From contig CANNSB010000003.1 in the NCBI GenBank assembly GCA_947510165.1, forward strand, positions 62,001-126,000: a DNA stretch of 64,000 nucleotides, in the 5' to 3' direction. Source of the stretch: an uncultured Clostridia bacterium (GTDB taxonomy: Bacteria; Bacillota; Clostridia; Oscillospirales; Ruminococcaceae). Below the pieces are notes generated by a model, which searched no databases, had not been told where the DNA came from, and saw only the letters and a program-made list of their open reading frames with translations. How positions within the stretch are numbered: the first letter of the stretch is position 1; the number at the start of each line of letters is the position of its first letter. Both the position numbers and the translations under genes were made by a program. Below, piece after piece: positions 9,149 through 18,577 of this stretch.

Positions 9149-10540
9149 ATGAATAATAGAGCTGATAGATTTTTTGAATTTTTAAAAACTAAAAAAGTAG
9201 GTTTAATAGGATTTGGAATTAGTCATATTAATTTGGTTAAACTTTTTTTAAAAAAGGGTATTTCAGTAACTGTTTTTGATAAAAGAACTAAAAAAGATAT
9301 AGGTTATGAATATAATAATATGGTTGAAAATAATATTACATTTTGTCTTGGGAAAGATTATTTATATAATTTAAGCAGTATGGATATCATATTTAGAACA
9401 CCAGGTATGGACTATGACGATCCTGTTATATCTAAACTAAGGGCTATGGGAAAAGTAATTACATCAGAGATGGAAGTTTTTTTTGATATATGCCCTTGTA
9501 AAATATATGGAATAACTGGATCTGATGGAAAAACAACTACGACTACTATTATATCTGAATTTTTGAAAAAACAAGGTCATAAAGTTCATCTAGGAGGAAA
9601 TATTGGAACTGCTTTATTACCTATAATAGATGATATTAATTTAGATGATATTTGTGTAGTTGAGCTATCTAGTTTTCAACTTATATCAATGAGAAAATCT
9701 CCAGATATATCTGTTATAACTAATTTATCTCCAAATCATCTTGATGTTCATAAAACTATGGATAGATATATAGCTTCCAAGATGAACATATTATTACATC
9801 AAAATGCTTTTTCCAAAGCTATTTTAAATTTAGATAGTGTTAATAGATATAATTTGTTAAATTTAGTTAGAGGAAATTGTTTGATTTTTGGTAAAGAATC
9901 GTCTATAAAAAATGGATGTTATTTAGATAATAATGGAGATATACACTTTGTTTCTAATGAAAATAAGGAAAATCTTTTTAATAAGTCACAGATAAAATTA
10001 CCTGGAAATCATAATGTGCAAAATTATTTAGCGGCAATAGCAGCTGTTTATCAGGATGTAGATTTGAAAAATATAAAATTAGTTGTTGAAAATTTTAGAG
10101 GGGTAGAGCATAGACTAGAATTTATCAGAAACTTTAATGATATTAAATGGTATAATGATTCTATAGCTACAACACCAACAAGAACTATTGCTGGTTTAGA
10201 TTCTTTTGATCAAAAATTAATAATTATAGCAGGTGGGTATGATAAAAATATATCTTTTGATCCATTAGCATCTAAGATATCAGAAAAAGTTAAAGTTTTG
10301 ATTTTAATGGGAAATACAGGGAATAAGATAGCCAAAAGTTTAGAATCATACGAGTTTTACAATCCTGAATTAACTAAAATTATCTATGTAACATCTATGG
10401 AAAATGCTGTAAATATGGCAAAAGATATTGCTGAAAAAGGTGATATAGTTTGTTTATCTCCAGCTTCTGCAAGTTTTGATATGTATAACAATTTTGAAGA
10501 GAGAGGCAATCATTTTAAAAAATTGGTAAATAAATTATAA
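9149..10540 (+). CDS. murD: UDP-N-acetylmuramoyl-L-alanine:D-glutamate ligase
   Basis: Cytosolic Mur ligase adding D-Glu to UDP-MurNAc-L-Ala in peptidoglycan precursor synthesis. The 463-residue product has a Rossmann-like N-terminal domain (VGLIGFGISH), the ATP loop GSDGKTTTT at residues 124-132, the central-domain motif NLSPNHLDVH, and PGNHNVQN at the domain boundary, with a C-terminal domain ending in SPASASFDMYNNFEERG, the MurD signature. A GGAGGT site precedes the ATG. murD usually sits in the dcw cluster; here it leads an operon with two M42 aminopeptidases, so the gene has been relocated. Confidence 0.96.
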   Translation: MNNRADRFFEFLKTKKVGLIGFGISHINLVKLFLKKGISVTVFDKRTKKDIGYEYNNMVENNITFCLGKDYLYNLSSMDIIFRTPGMDYDDPVISKLRAMGKVITSEMEVFFDICPCKIYGITGSDGKTTTTTIISEFLKKQGHKVHLGGNIGTALLPIIDDINLDDICVVELSSFQLISMRKSPDISVITNLSPNHLDVHKTMDRYIASKMNILLHQNAFSKAILNLDSVNRYNLLNLVRGNCLIFGKESSIKNGCYLDNNGDIHFVSNENKENLFNKSQIKLPGNHNVQNYLAAIAAVYQDVDLKNIKLVVENFRGVEHRLEFIRNFNDIKWYNDSIATTPTRTIAGLDSFDQKLIIIAGGYDKNISFDPLASKISEKVKVLILMGNTGNKIAKSLESYEFYNPELTKIIYVTSMENAVNMAKDIAEKGDIVCLSPASASFDMYNNFEERGNHFKKLVNKL

Positions 10541-10554
10541 AAGGATGATAAAAT

Positions 10555-11577
10555 TTGGATTATATAAATGTTTTAAAAGAATTATCAGCTAGTAATGGAG
10601 TTTCTGGAGGGGAAGGAAAAACAAGAGATATATTATTAGAGTATTTAAAAAAATATTCTAATAATATTCAGATAGATAATATGGGGAATATACTATGCGT
10701 TATAAAAGAAGCAAAAAATTCAGAAAAAATGATTATGTTGGATGCACATATAGATGAAGTTGGTATGATTGTTAGATATATTGATGATAATGGATTTATA
10801 AAGGTTTCTAATTGTGGTGGAGTAGATAATAGAATTTTAGGAAGCCAAAGAGTTATAGTTCATGGAAAAGAAAATATAGTAGGGACAGTTTCTTCTAAGC
10901 CACCTCATCTTATGAAAAAAAATGAAAATAATCAGGTGGTAGATATATCTGATATAATTATTGATGTTGGATATTCAAAAGAAAATTTAGAAAAAATTGT
11001 ATCTATAGGTGATTATATAACATTTGAAACTGATCCACAAATGATCCTTAATGATAGATTTGTAGGAAAAGCTTTAGATGATAGAGCAGGTGCTGTTTGT
11101 ATATTAAAAGTATTAGAAGATTTAGATATAGATAATGTACCATCTGGATTGTCTATACTATTTAGTGTTCAAGAAGAGGTTGGGACAAGAGGGGCAGAGG
11201 TTGGATGTTATACAATAAATCCTGATATTGCTATTGCTGTTGATGTTAGTTTTGCACATACGGTTGATGCAGATATTACTAGATGTGGGTATTTGGGAGA
11301 GGGTGCTATGATAGGTATATCTCCTATATTATCTAGAGAAATATCCGATAAATTTGTAGACATTTCTAAAAGGAAGGATATAAAATATCAATTAGAGGTT
11401 ATGGGTGGAAAAACAGGAACAAATGCAGATAAATTTTGTGTATCAAGAAATGGTGTTAAAACGGGACTTATATCTATCCCTTTAAGATATATGCATACTC
11501 CTATAGAGATGATATCTATAGAGGATTTAAATAGTGTTTCATCTATTTTGCAAATTTTTATACAGGAGGTAAAATAA
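10555..11577 (+). CDS. M42 family glutamyl/general aminopeptidase (first copy)
   Basis: Cytosolic metallo-aminopeptidase of the M42 (FrvX/TET) family, forming large tetrahedral particles that trim peptides. The 340-residue protein shows DAHIDEVGM (first metal His/Asp), LDDRAGAVC (bridging Asp), QEEVGTRGA (catalytic Glu and metal Glu) and a C-terminal YMHTPIE histidine ligand. It begins at a TTG nine bases after AAGGA, 14 bases downstream of murD, so it is probably co-transcribed. The next gene is a paralogue of almost equal length. Several M42 enzymes were once annotated as endoglucanases. Confidence 0.92.
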   Translation: MDYINVLKELSASNGVSGGEGKTRDILLEYLKKYSNNIQIDNMGNILCVIKEAKNSEKMIMLDAHIDEVGMIVRYIDDNGFIKVSNCGGVDNRILGSQRVIVHGKENIVGTVSSKPPHLMKKNENNQVVDISDIIIDVGYSKENLEKIVSIGDYITFETDPQMILNDRFVGKALDDRAGAVCILKVLEDLDIDNVPSGLSILFSVQEEVGTRGAEVGCYTINPDIAIAVDVSFAHTVDADITRCGYLGEGAMIGISPILSREISDKFVDISKRKDIKYQLEVMGGKTGTNADKFCVSRNGVKTGLISIPLRYMHTPIEMISIEDLNSVSSILQIFIQEVK

Positions 11578-11582
11578 ATATT

Positions 11583-12602
11583 ATGTTTAAAAATATAGAA
11601 AATCTTTGTAATATTTCAGGTGTTTCAGGGTTTGAGCAGGATGTTAGAAATGAAATAATAAATCAGATAGAAAAATATGTTACATATTCTATTGATAATT
11701 TAGGGAATATTATTTCATTTAAAAAAGGTAGAGAGATTCCGAAAAACAAAATAATGATTTCTGCACATATGGATGAAGTTGGGATGATTATTAGGTATAT
11801 AAGAGATGATGGATTAATATCTGTAAATTTTGTAGGAGGTATAGATCCTAGGGTTGTGGTTGGTCGGTCTGTTATCGTAGGTAAAAATAAGATTACAGGA
11901 GTTATAGGAACTAAAGCCATTCATATGGTTAAATCAGAAGACAAATTAAAGGGTATTGATATAGATAGTATATATGTTGATATTGGGGCAACTTCCAAAA
12001 TAGATGTAGAAAAATATGTATCTATAGGCGAGCAAATTTCATTTAAAAGTGAATACATAGAATATGGTGAAGGGTTTATTAGATCAAAAGCATTAGATGA
12101 TCGATTTGGATGTAGTGTTATGATAGAAATGATAAAAAAAGATTTAGCGTACGATAGTTATTTTACATTTGTTGTTCAAGAAGAAGTTGGACTTCGTGGG
12201 GCAAAAGTTGCATCATATAGTGTTTCTCCGGACATTGCAATTGTTTTAGAGTCTACAACTGCATGTGATTTTTCTGGTGTTCCTGATGATAAAAAAGTTT
12301 GTATTCTTGGAGATGGCCCAGTTATTTCTTTTATGGATAATTCTACAATTTATAATAAAGATTTGTATAATATTGCATTTAGTGTTGCAAAAGAAAATAA
12401 TATAAAATGTCAAACAAAAACTATGGTTGCTGGCGGAAATGACTCTGGAGCTATACATATTTCAAAATCTGGAGTTAAGACATTGTCTATTTCTATTCCA
12501 TGTAGATATCTCCATACTGCAAATACAGTTGCAAAAAAAGACGATATACTTAATAGTTTAGCATTAGCTGAAAAAGTTTTTGTTAAAGTTGCGAATATAT
12601 AG
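11583..12602 (+). CDS. M42 family aminopeptidase (second copy)
   Basis: Second M42 metallopeptidase, 339 residues, five bases after its paralogue. All metal and catalytic motifs are kept: SAHMDEVGM, ALDDRFGC, QEEVGLRGA and RYLHTAN at the C-terminus, with a central VLESTTACD in place of the VDVSFAH of the first copy. The GGAGG site lies inside the end of the upstream gene, 12 bases from the ATG. Tandem paralogues suggest gene duplication followed by divergence in substrate preference (acidic versus neutral or hydrophobic N-termini), or subunits of a hetero-oligomer. Both ideas are inference. Confidence 0.92.
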   Translation: MFKNIENLCNISGVSGFEQDVRNEIINQIEKYVTYSIDNLGNIISFKKGREIPKNKIMISAHMDEVGMIIRYIRDDGLISVNFVGGIDPRVVVGRSVIVGKNKITGVIGTKAIHMVKSEDKLKGIDIDSIYVDIGATSKIDVEKYVSIGEQISFKSEYIEYGEGFIRSKALDDRFGCSVMIEMIKKDLAYDSYFTFVVQEEVGLRGAKVASYSVSPDIAIVLESTTACDFSGVPDDKKVCILGDGPVISFMDNSTIYNKDLYNIAFSVAKENNIKCQTKTMVAGGNDSGAIHISKSGVKTLSISIPCRYLHTANTVAKKDDILNSLALAEKVFVKVANI

Positions 12603-12628
12603 ATAAAATTTGAGGATTTATTATAAAT

Positions 12629-13882
12629 ATGAAAAATACATTTGGTTTTAATGATAAATTATTGGATATTTCACAAAAAGCTGAAGAAAGAATATTAGAT
12701 AAATTTAAATATGTTGATAATGTTGTTTTAAAGAATGAAGAAAAAGTTTTAAAGGCTTTTATAAATAATAAAGTCTCTGAAACTAGTTTTAATACAACTA
12801 CGGGGTATGGCTATGGTGATATAGGTAGAGATATAATTGATAAAGTTTATGCTGATATATTTAAAACAGAAGATGCTCTTGTAAGACACAATTTTGTAAA
12901 TGGAACCCATGCTTTATCAACAGCTTTATTTGGAATATTAAGACCAGGAGATAGAATGCTATCTATTACTGGACTACCTTATGATACTTTAGAAGAGGTT
13001 ATTGGTATTCGTGGAGATCAAAATAATGGAAGTTTAATAGATTTTGGTATATATTATGATCAATTAGATTTATTAAAAGATGGAACTGTAGATATAGAAA
13101 ATTTAAAGATTAAAATTAAAGATAAAGATGTTGGTTATATACAACGATCAAAAGGATATTCTAATAGACCGTCTTTATCAATTGAAACTTTAGAATATAT
13201 AATAAAAATTATAAAATTGGAAAATCCAACTATTACTATAATAGTTGATAATTGTTATGGAGAATTTGCAGAAGATAGAGAGCCTTCTGAAGTTGGTGCG
13301 GATATTGTAGTTGGATCACTTATAAAAAATCCTGGTGGTGGTATTTGTGATACAGGTGGATATATAGTTGGCAAAAAGAATCTTATTGAATTATGTTCAT
13401 ATAGGCTAACTTCAGTTGGAATAGGAAAAGAAGTTGGCTGTACAATTGGACAGAATAAAAAAATATTTATGGGATTATTTTTAGCACCAAGTATAGTTGG
13501 AAATGCGTTAAAAATTTCTATATTCACATCATCTTTTTATGATTTGCTTGGTTTTAAAACTTATCCATCTTTTAATGAAAAAAGAACTGATATAATAACC
13601 TGTATACAACTTGAAAAAGAAGAAATGCTTATAAAATTTTGTGAAGGAATACAAGAATTATCGCCAGTAGATTCTTTTGTAAAACCGGAGCCATGGGATA
13701 TGCCTGGGTATGATTGTAAAGTTATAATGGCTTGTGGAACTTTTACATCTGGTGCATCGATAGAAATTTCTGCAGATGCTCCTTTAAAATCACCATATTG
13801 TGTCTGGGTTCAAGGAGGACTAACATATAATACAGGTAAATTTGCTATTATAAACTCTGCTAAAAAAATTTATGATAACTAA
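12629..13882 (+). CDS. PLP-dependent aluminium-resistance/methionine gamma-lyase-like protein
   Basis: Fold-type I PLP enzyme of the family annotated as aluminium resistance protein or YnbB-like, related to Cys/Met metabolism lyases. The 417-residue product has the substrate loop TTTGYGYGDIGRD, the PLP-phosphate region NFVNGTHALSTA, the cofactor Asp in VDNCYGEF and the Schiff-base lysine in GSLIKNPGGG (Lys233). It lies 26 bases after the second M42 gene and closes this operon. In vivo substrate is not established for the family; carbon-sulfur lyase activity on methionine or cysteine derivatives is the usual inference. Confidence 0.88.
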   Translation: MKNTFGFNDKLLDISQKAEERILDKFKYVDNVVLKNEEKVLKAFINNKVSETSFNTTTGYGYGDIGRDIIDKVYADIFKTEDALVRHNFVNGTHALSTALFGILRPGDRMLSITGLPYDTLEEVIGIRGDQNNGSLIDFGIYYDQLDLLKDGTVDIENLKIKIKDKDVGYIQRSKGYSNRPSLSIETLEYIIKIIKLENPTITIIVDNCYGEFAEDREPSEVGADIVVGSLIKNPGGGICDTGGYIVGKKNLIELCSYRLTSVGIGKEVGCTIGQNKKIFMGLFLAPSIVGNALKISIFTSSFYDLLGFKTYPSFNEKRTDIITCIQLEKEEMLIKFCEGIQELSPVDSFVKPEPWDMPGYDCKVIMACGTFTSGASIEISADAPLKSPYCVWVQGGLTYNTGKFAIINSAKKIYDN

Positions 13883-13890
13883 AATATTAT

Positions 13891-13954
13891 AGATAAAATA
13901 AATTTAAACTACCATATAGATTAATATATAAGGTAGTTTAAATTTATTTTATCT
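13891..13954. terminator. Bidirectional terminator with 23-bp perfect arms
   Basis: Perfect 23-bp inverted repeat, 13891-13913 with 13932-13954, between the convergent PLP-enzyme and penicillin-binding protein genes. The right arm lies wholly inside the last eleven codons and stop of the penicillin-binding protein. Confidence 0.75.
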
Positions 13955-15546
13955 GCAATTTCGCTAAATATAGGAGCTGCAGAATTATTTCCTGTATCTC
14001 CATCTTCTACAAGGATTACACATACATATTTTGGATTTTCTGCAGGAAAAAAACCACCAAACCAAGTTTGTACAATTTCAATTTTTTCTTGGTTACCATT
14101 AGGATTATTTTTAAAAATTCCAGTTTGTGCTGTAGAAGTTTTACCCCCCGCAGATATTGTTTTAGGTTTTGCTTTTTGCATAGAGTTGTCCATAATATTA
14201 TTAATTAAAAAATTTTGTATTGTGGTTGAAGTTTTAGAATTTATTGCTATTATTTGAGGTTGTTTTTTTGATAATATAGATATAGACTCTCCGTCATTAG
14301 AAAGGCCTTTAACTATAGATGGAATAGGAGTGTTTCCGTTATTTACAATGCTGGATATAAGTTGCGCAATTTGTATAGGTGTCACCAATAATTTTCCTTG
14401 ACCAAAACTTAAATTTGCCATCTCAATTTTATCTTGTAAATCTAATATACTTGGAAAATATCCTTTTGAAGTTTGCATAGTTTCTGTAAGATTATATCCT
14501 TGTCCAAATGATAGTCTATTGGAGATTGATACTATTTTTTCGGGGTCTAATTCAAATATCATATCTATAAAATATGGATTGCATGAAACAGATAAGGCCT
14601 GTTCCATATTAATTTTTCCATGTCCATTTATATTATGACATTTTATAATATGGTTTTCCACTGTTATCTGACCTACACAATTATATTGTCGATCTTTTTT
14701 TATTCCTGATTCTAATGCAATAGCCGTTGTTACTATTTTAAATGTAGAGCCCGCGCTAAATGGCGTTAGGCTACGGTTTATCATTGGTGTATTTTCTTTA
14801 TCATTTATATATTTTGTCAAATTATTTGGAGAAAAAGAAGGAAAACTTGCAGATCCAACTATATCTCCATTAAAAGGATCCATAATAACAATAGCGCCCT
14901 TTTGTATAGTTTTTTCACCTATATCTTCTATTATTGTTTGAATTTTTTTGTCTATTGTTAAAACAACACCGGCATTATTTTCTGATTGTTTAGAAATTTT
15001 AGATTTGTTATTTGATATTATATTACCCTTAGCATCTTTATAATATTTTATTGATTTTGATGTTGAGTTATTATTTAAAAAGTTATTAAAAGATTTTTCA
15101 ATTCCTGTTGCTCCATTTCCATTATTATCTAGATGACCTATAATATGTGACAAAATTTGATTTGAACTATACCTATTGATTTTATTAAAAATATCTATAT
15201 TTTTATTTATAATATTATTTTCTATAGGTATAGATATAGGCTTTTTATTATTTAATGATTCTATTATTTTTCCACGATGGTTTATACCAATAGAATCTAC
15301 TATACTTTCTATATTATCATCTGTTGGAAAAAAAGTTGCTATATATTGGCTATCTTGATTAACAAGTTTATTAAAATTTTTATCATATATATTTGCTCTA
15401 TTTTTATATATATTTAAATTATATGATGATTGGTTTTGTGCTGTCTCTTTTAAACTATATGATGTTGATAAAAAACCTATTTTTATAGAAAGAAAACTAA
15501 ATCCTAGACATAATATACCATATATTAATATTAATTTTTTTTTCAT
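13921..15546 (-). CDS. Class B penicillin-binding protein (transpeptidase)
   Basis: Membrane-anchored peptidoglycan transpeptidase. A single N-terminal transmembrane helix (about residues 4-24) is followed by a short dimerisation region and a penicillin-binding domain. The active-site serine is Ser267 in STFK, then SCN (in VSCNPYF) and KTS (in AGGKTSTAQTG), the three SxxK, SxN and KTG-type motifs in order. At 541 residues without a PASTA tail it is shorter than SpoVD or PBP2 and most resembles the PbpA/FtsI-like group. It is a lone minus-strand gene preceded by the ppdK terminator, so it needs its own promoter, which was not identified. Division versus elongation role cannot be decided. Confidence 0.88.
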   Translation of the reverse strand: MKKKLILIYGILCLGFSFLSIKIGFLSTSYSLKETAQNQSSYNLNIYKNRANIYDKNFNKLVNQDSQYIATFFPTDDNIESIVDSIGINHRGKIIESLNNKKPISIPIENNIINKNIDIFNKINRYSSNQILSHIIGHLDNNGNGATGIEKSFNNFLNNNSTSKSIKYYKDAKGNIISNNKSKISKQSENNAGVVLTIDKKIQTIIEDIGEKTIQKGAIVIMDPFNGDIVGSASFPSFSPNNLTKYINDKENTPMINRSLTPFSAGSTFKIVTTAIALESGIKKDRQYNCVGQITVENHIIKCHNINGHGKINMEQALSVSCNPYFIDMIFELDPEKIVSISNRLSFGQGYNLTETMQTSKGYFPSILDLQDKIEMANLSFGQGKLLVTPIQIAQLISSIVNNGNTPIPSIVKGLSNDGESISILSKKQPQIIAINSKTSTTIQNFLINNIMDNSMQKAKPKTISAGGKTSTAQTGIFKNNPNGNQEKIEIVQTWFGGFFPAENPKYVCVILVEDGDTGNNSAAPIFSEIADKINLNYLIY

Positions 15547-15595
15547 ATTTTATACACCTTAATAATAAATTTTGATTTTTAAATTTATTATTACC

Positions 15596-15652
15596 AATAA
15601 TTATAAAAAATAGACAATAACTTTAAGTTATTGTCTATTTTTTATAATTATT
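15596..15652 (-). terminator. Terminator of ppdK, 28-bp perfect arms
   Basis: A 57-base perfect palindrome with a single central T. Its core is TAGACAATAACTT and its mirror image, flanked by A and T runs. It starts five bases beyond the ppdK stop and should be a very efficient terminator. Confidence 0.85.
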
Positions 15653-15657
15653 TAATT

Positions 15658-18279
15658 TTATTTTTTATTTATTGCAGATTGTGCAGCTGCAAGTCTAGCT
15701 ATAGGAACTCTGAAAGGTGAACAAGAAACATAATCAAGACCTAAATTATAGCAAAAATCTATGGAAGAAGGATCTCCGCCATGTTCTCCGCATATTCCAA
15801 GTTTAAGATCTGATTTTGTTTCTCTTCCAAGTTTTACAGACATTTCAATAAGTTTACCAACACCAACTTGGTCTAATCTAGCAAAAGGATCATTTTCATA
15901 TATTTTTTTATCATAATAATGATCTAGGAAGTTCCCAGCATCATCACGACTAAATCCAAAAGTCATTTGTGTTAGATCATTTGTTCCAAAGCTGAAGAAA
16001 TCAGCATGTTTAGCAATTTCATCAGCAGTTAAAGCAGCTCTAGGGATTTCAATCATTGTTCCCACTTTATATTCTAGATTTAAACCACTTTCTTTGATAA
16101 TTTTATCAGCAGTTTCAACAACGATCTTTTTAACATATTCAAATTCACGAACTTCTCCAATAAGAGGTATCATTATTTCAGGAATAATATTCCATTCAGT
16201 ATGCTTTTTCTTAACATTTATTGCAGCTTCTATAACAGCTTTTGTTTGCATTTCAGCAATTTCAGGATAAGAAACAGCAAGCCTACATCCACGATGCCCC
16301 ATCATAGGATTAAATTCATGTAATGAATCAATAATAGATTTAAGATCAGACACTTCAATCTTCATTTCTTTAGCTAGATCAATTATATCTTTTTCTGCAT
16401 GAGGCAAAAATTCATGTAGAGGAGGATCTAAATAACGAATTGTTACAGGATGTCCACCCATAGCCTCGTATAAAGCTTCAAAGTCTCCTCTTTGCATAGG
16501 TAATAGTTTTTCTAATGCTTTTCTTCTTTGTGTCTCTGATTTTGCAACAATCATCTCTCTCATTGATTTAATTCTATCACCTTCAAAGAACATATGCTCT
16601 GTACGACATAGCCCAATACCTTCTGCACCAAAAGAAGCAGCAGTTTTTGCATCAGTAGGGGTATCTGCATTTGTTCTAATCTTCATAGTTCTAAATTCAT
16701 CAGCCCAAGACATAATTGTCTCAAAATTTCCAGATATTTCTGCTTTAACAGTATCAATTTTTCCTAGATAAATTTTACCAGTAGATCCATCTAGAGAAAT
16801 ATAGTCGCCTTCTTTAATTGTTTTTCCATCTAATTCAAATGATTTAGAAGACATTTTTATATCTCCACATCCAGAAACACAACAAGTTCCCATTCCACGA
16901 GCAACAACAGCGGCATGAGAGGTCATCCCTCCACGAACTGTCAAAATTCCTTGTGCAACATGCATTCCTTCTATATCTTCTGGAGATGTTTCTAAGCGAA
17001 CAAGGATTATAACTTCTCCTCGTTTAGTCCATTCTACAGCATCTTCAGCGGTGAAAACAACCTTTCCACAAGCAGCACCAGGAGAAGCAGGAAGAGCAGA
17101 TCCAATAGGAGTAGCATTTTTTATAGCTTTTATATCAAATTGAGGGTGTAAAAGCGCATCAAGTTGTTTTGGATCTATCATAGAAACAGCAGTTTTTTTA
17201 TCAACCATTTTTTCATCAACAAGATCACAAGCAATTTGAAGTGCAGCAGATGCTGTTCTTTTTCCACTTCTAGTTTGAAGCATATAAAGTTTTTTATTTT
17301 CAATAGTAAATTCCATATCTTGCATATCTCTATAATGTTCTTCTAGTTTATCAACAATAGAAACAAATTCATTATAAATTTCAGGCATAATATCTTTTAA
17401 TTCATCTATTGTTTGAGGTGTTCTAATTCCAGCAACAACGTCTTCTCCTTGTGCATTGATTAGAAATTCTCCATATAGCTTTTTTTCACCTGTTGAAGGA
17501 TTTCTAGAAAAAGCAACTCCTGTTCCAGAAGTGTCTCCAGTGTTTCCAAAAACCATCATTTGTACATTTACAGCAGTTCCCCAAGAAGCAGGAATATCAT
17601 TCATTCTTCTATAGAATATAGCTCTAGGATTGTCCCAAGATCTAAAAACAGCTTTGATAGATTCCATAAGTTGTAGTTTTGGATCTGAAGGAAAATCTTC
17701 GTTTTTTTGTGATTTATAATATTCTTTAAATTTTACAACCATTTCTTTAAGGTCATCAGCAGTTAAATCAGTGTCTAATGTTATACCTTTTTTTTGTTTC
17801 ATTTGATCTATAATTTTTTCAAAATGGTGTTTTGAAACATCCATAACAACATCAGAAAACATTTGTATAAATCTACGGTAAGAGTCATAGGCAAAACGAT
17901 CATTATTTGTAAGTTTTGCAACACCTTCAACAACGTTATCATTTAGACCAAGGTTAAGGATAGTATCCATCATACCAGGCATAGAAGCTCTCGCTCCAGA
18001 TCTAACAGAAACTAATAGGGGATTAGAAGGATCTCCAAATTTTTTACCAGAAATATTTTCTAATTCTGTAAGTTGAGCAAATATTTCTTGCTCAATAATG
18101 GAAGAAATATTTTTGCCATCTTCATAATATTTGGTACAAGCGTCTGTAGAAACAGTAAATCCTTGAGGAACAGGCATACCGAGGCTGGTCATTTCAGCCA
18201 GGTTTGCACCCTTACCACCAAGGGTTTCTTTCATAGAACCATTAGCTTCTGAAAAAAGATAAACATATTTTTTACTCAC
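15658..18279 (-). CDS. ppdK: Pyruvate, phosphate dikinase
   Basis: Interconverts PEP + AMP + PPi and pyruvate + ATP + Pi; in anaerobes it lets PPi-based glycolysis gain ATP. The 873-residue product has the N-terminal ATP-grasp domain (LGGKGANLAEM), the swivelling phosphohistidine domain with GGMTSHAAVVARG (catalytic His455 and the neighbouring regulatory Thr), and the C-terminal PEP barrel ending with LGICGEHGGDP (catalytic Cys). It starts at GTG, eight bases after a strong GGAGGT. It is a monocistronic gene with its own terminator. No PPDK regulatory protein gene is adjacent. Confidence 0.97.
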   Translation of the reverse strand: MSKKYVYLFSEANGSMKETLGGKGANLAEMTSLGMPVPQGFTVSTDACTKYYEDGKNISSIIEQEIFAQLTELENISGKKFGDPSNPLLVSVRSGARASMPGMMDTILNLGLNDNVVEGVAKLTNNDRFAYDSYRRFIQMFSDVVMDVSKHHFEKIIDQMKQKKGITLDTDLTADDLKEMVVKFKEYYKSQKNEDFPSDPKLQLMESIKAVFRSWDNPRAIFYRRMNDIPASWGTAVNVQMMVFGNTGDTSGTGVAFSRNPSTGEKKLYGEFLINAQGEDVVAGIRTPQTIDELKDIMPEIYNEFVSIVDKLEEHYRDMQDMEFTIENKKLYMLQTRSGKRTASAALQIACDLVDEKMVDKKTAVSMIDPKQLDALLHPQFDIKAIKNATPIGSALPASPGAACGKVVFTAEDAVEWTKRGEVIILVRLETSPEDIEGMHVAQGILTVRGGMTSHAAVVARGMGTCCVSGCGDIKMSSKSFELDGKTIKEGDYISLDGSTGKIYLGKIDTVKAEISGNFETIMSWADEFRTMKIRTNADTPTDAKTAASFGAEGIGLCRTEHMFFEGDRIKSMREMIVAKSETQRRKALEKLLPMQRGDFEALYEAMGGHPVTIRYLDPPLHEFLPHAEKDIIDLAKEMKIEVSDLKSIIDSLHEFNPMMGHRGCRLAVSYPEIAEMQTKAVIEAAINVKKKHTEWNIIPEIMIPLIGEVREFEYVKKIVVETADKIIKESGLNLEYKVGTMIEIPRAALTADEIAKHADFFSFGTNDLTQMTFGFSRDDAGNFLDHYYDKKIYENDPFARLDQVGVGKLIEMSVKLGRETKSDLKLGICGEHGGDPSSIDFCYNLGLDYVSCSPFRVPIARLAAAQSAINKK

Positions 18280-18459
18280 TTATAATACCTCCAAAAAATA
18301 GTTACATATTTATACGCATAAAAAGAATGTAAACATATAATTTAAAATATATATTTACAAAAATATTTATTTTGTATTTATGTATTTAAATATTAATTTT
18401 TAAACTTTAGCACATTATAACAAAAAGCATAGTATAATTCTATATATTATTAAAAAAAA

Positions 18460-18494
18460 ATATACAGATTATATATAATATATAATCTGTATAT
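18460..18494 (-). terminator. Terminator-like palindrome between divergent ppdK and glmU
   Basis: Perfect 17-bp inverted repeat with a one-base centre, followed on the minus strand by nine Ts (18451-18459). It looks like a canonical terminator pointing towards ppdK, yet no gene ends here. A likely ppdK -10 (TGTTATAAT on the minus strand, near 18410-18420) lies downstream of it, so it may shield ppdK from antisense or read-through transcripts. Confidence 0.6.
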
Positions 18495-18577
18495 GGAAAA
18501 ATTAAAAATAAACTTTAATAATATTATTATATATGTCTTTTCAAAATATATAATTTATAAAAATAGGAGATGAGTGT

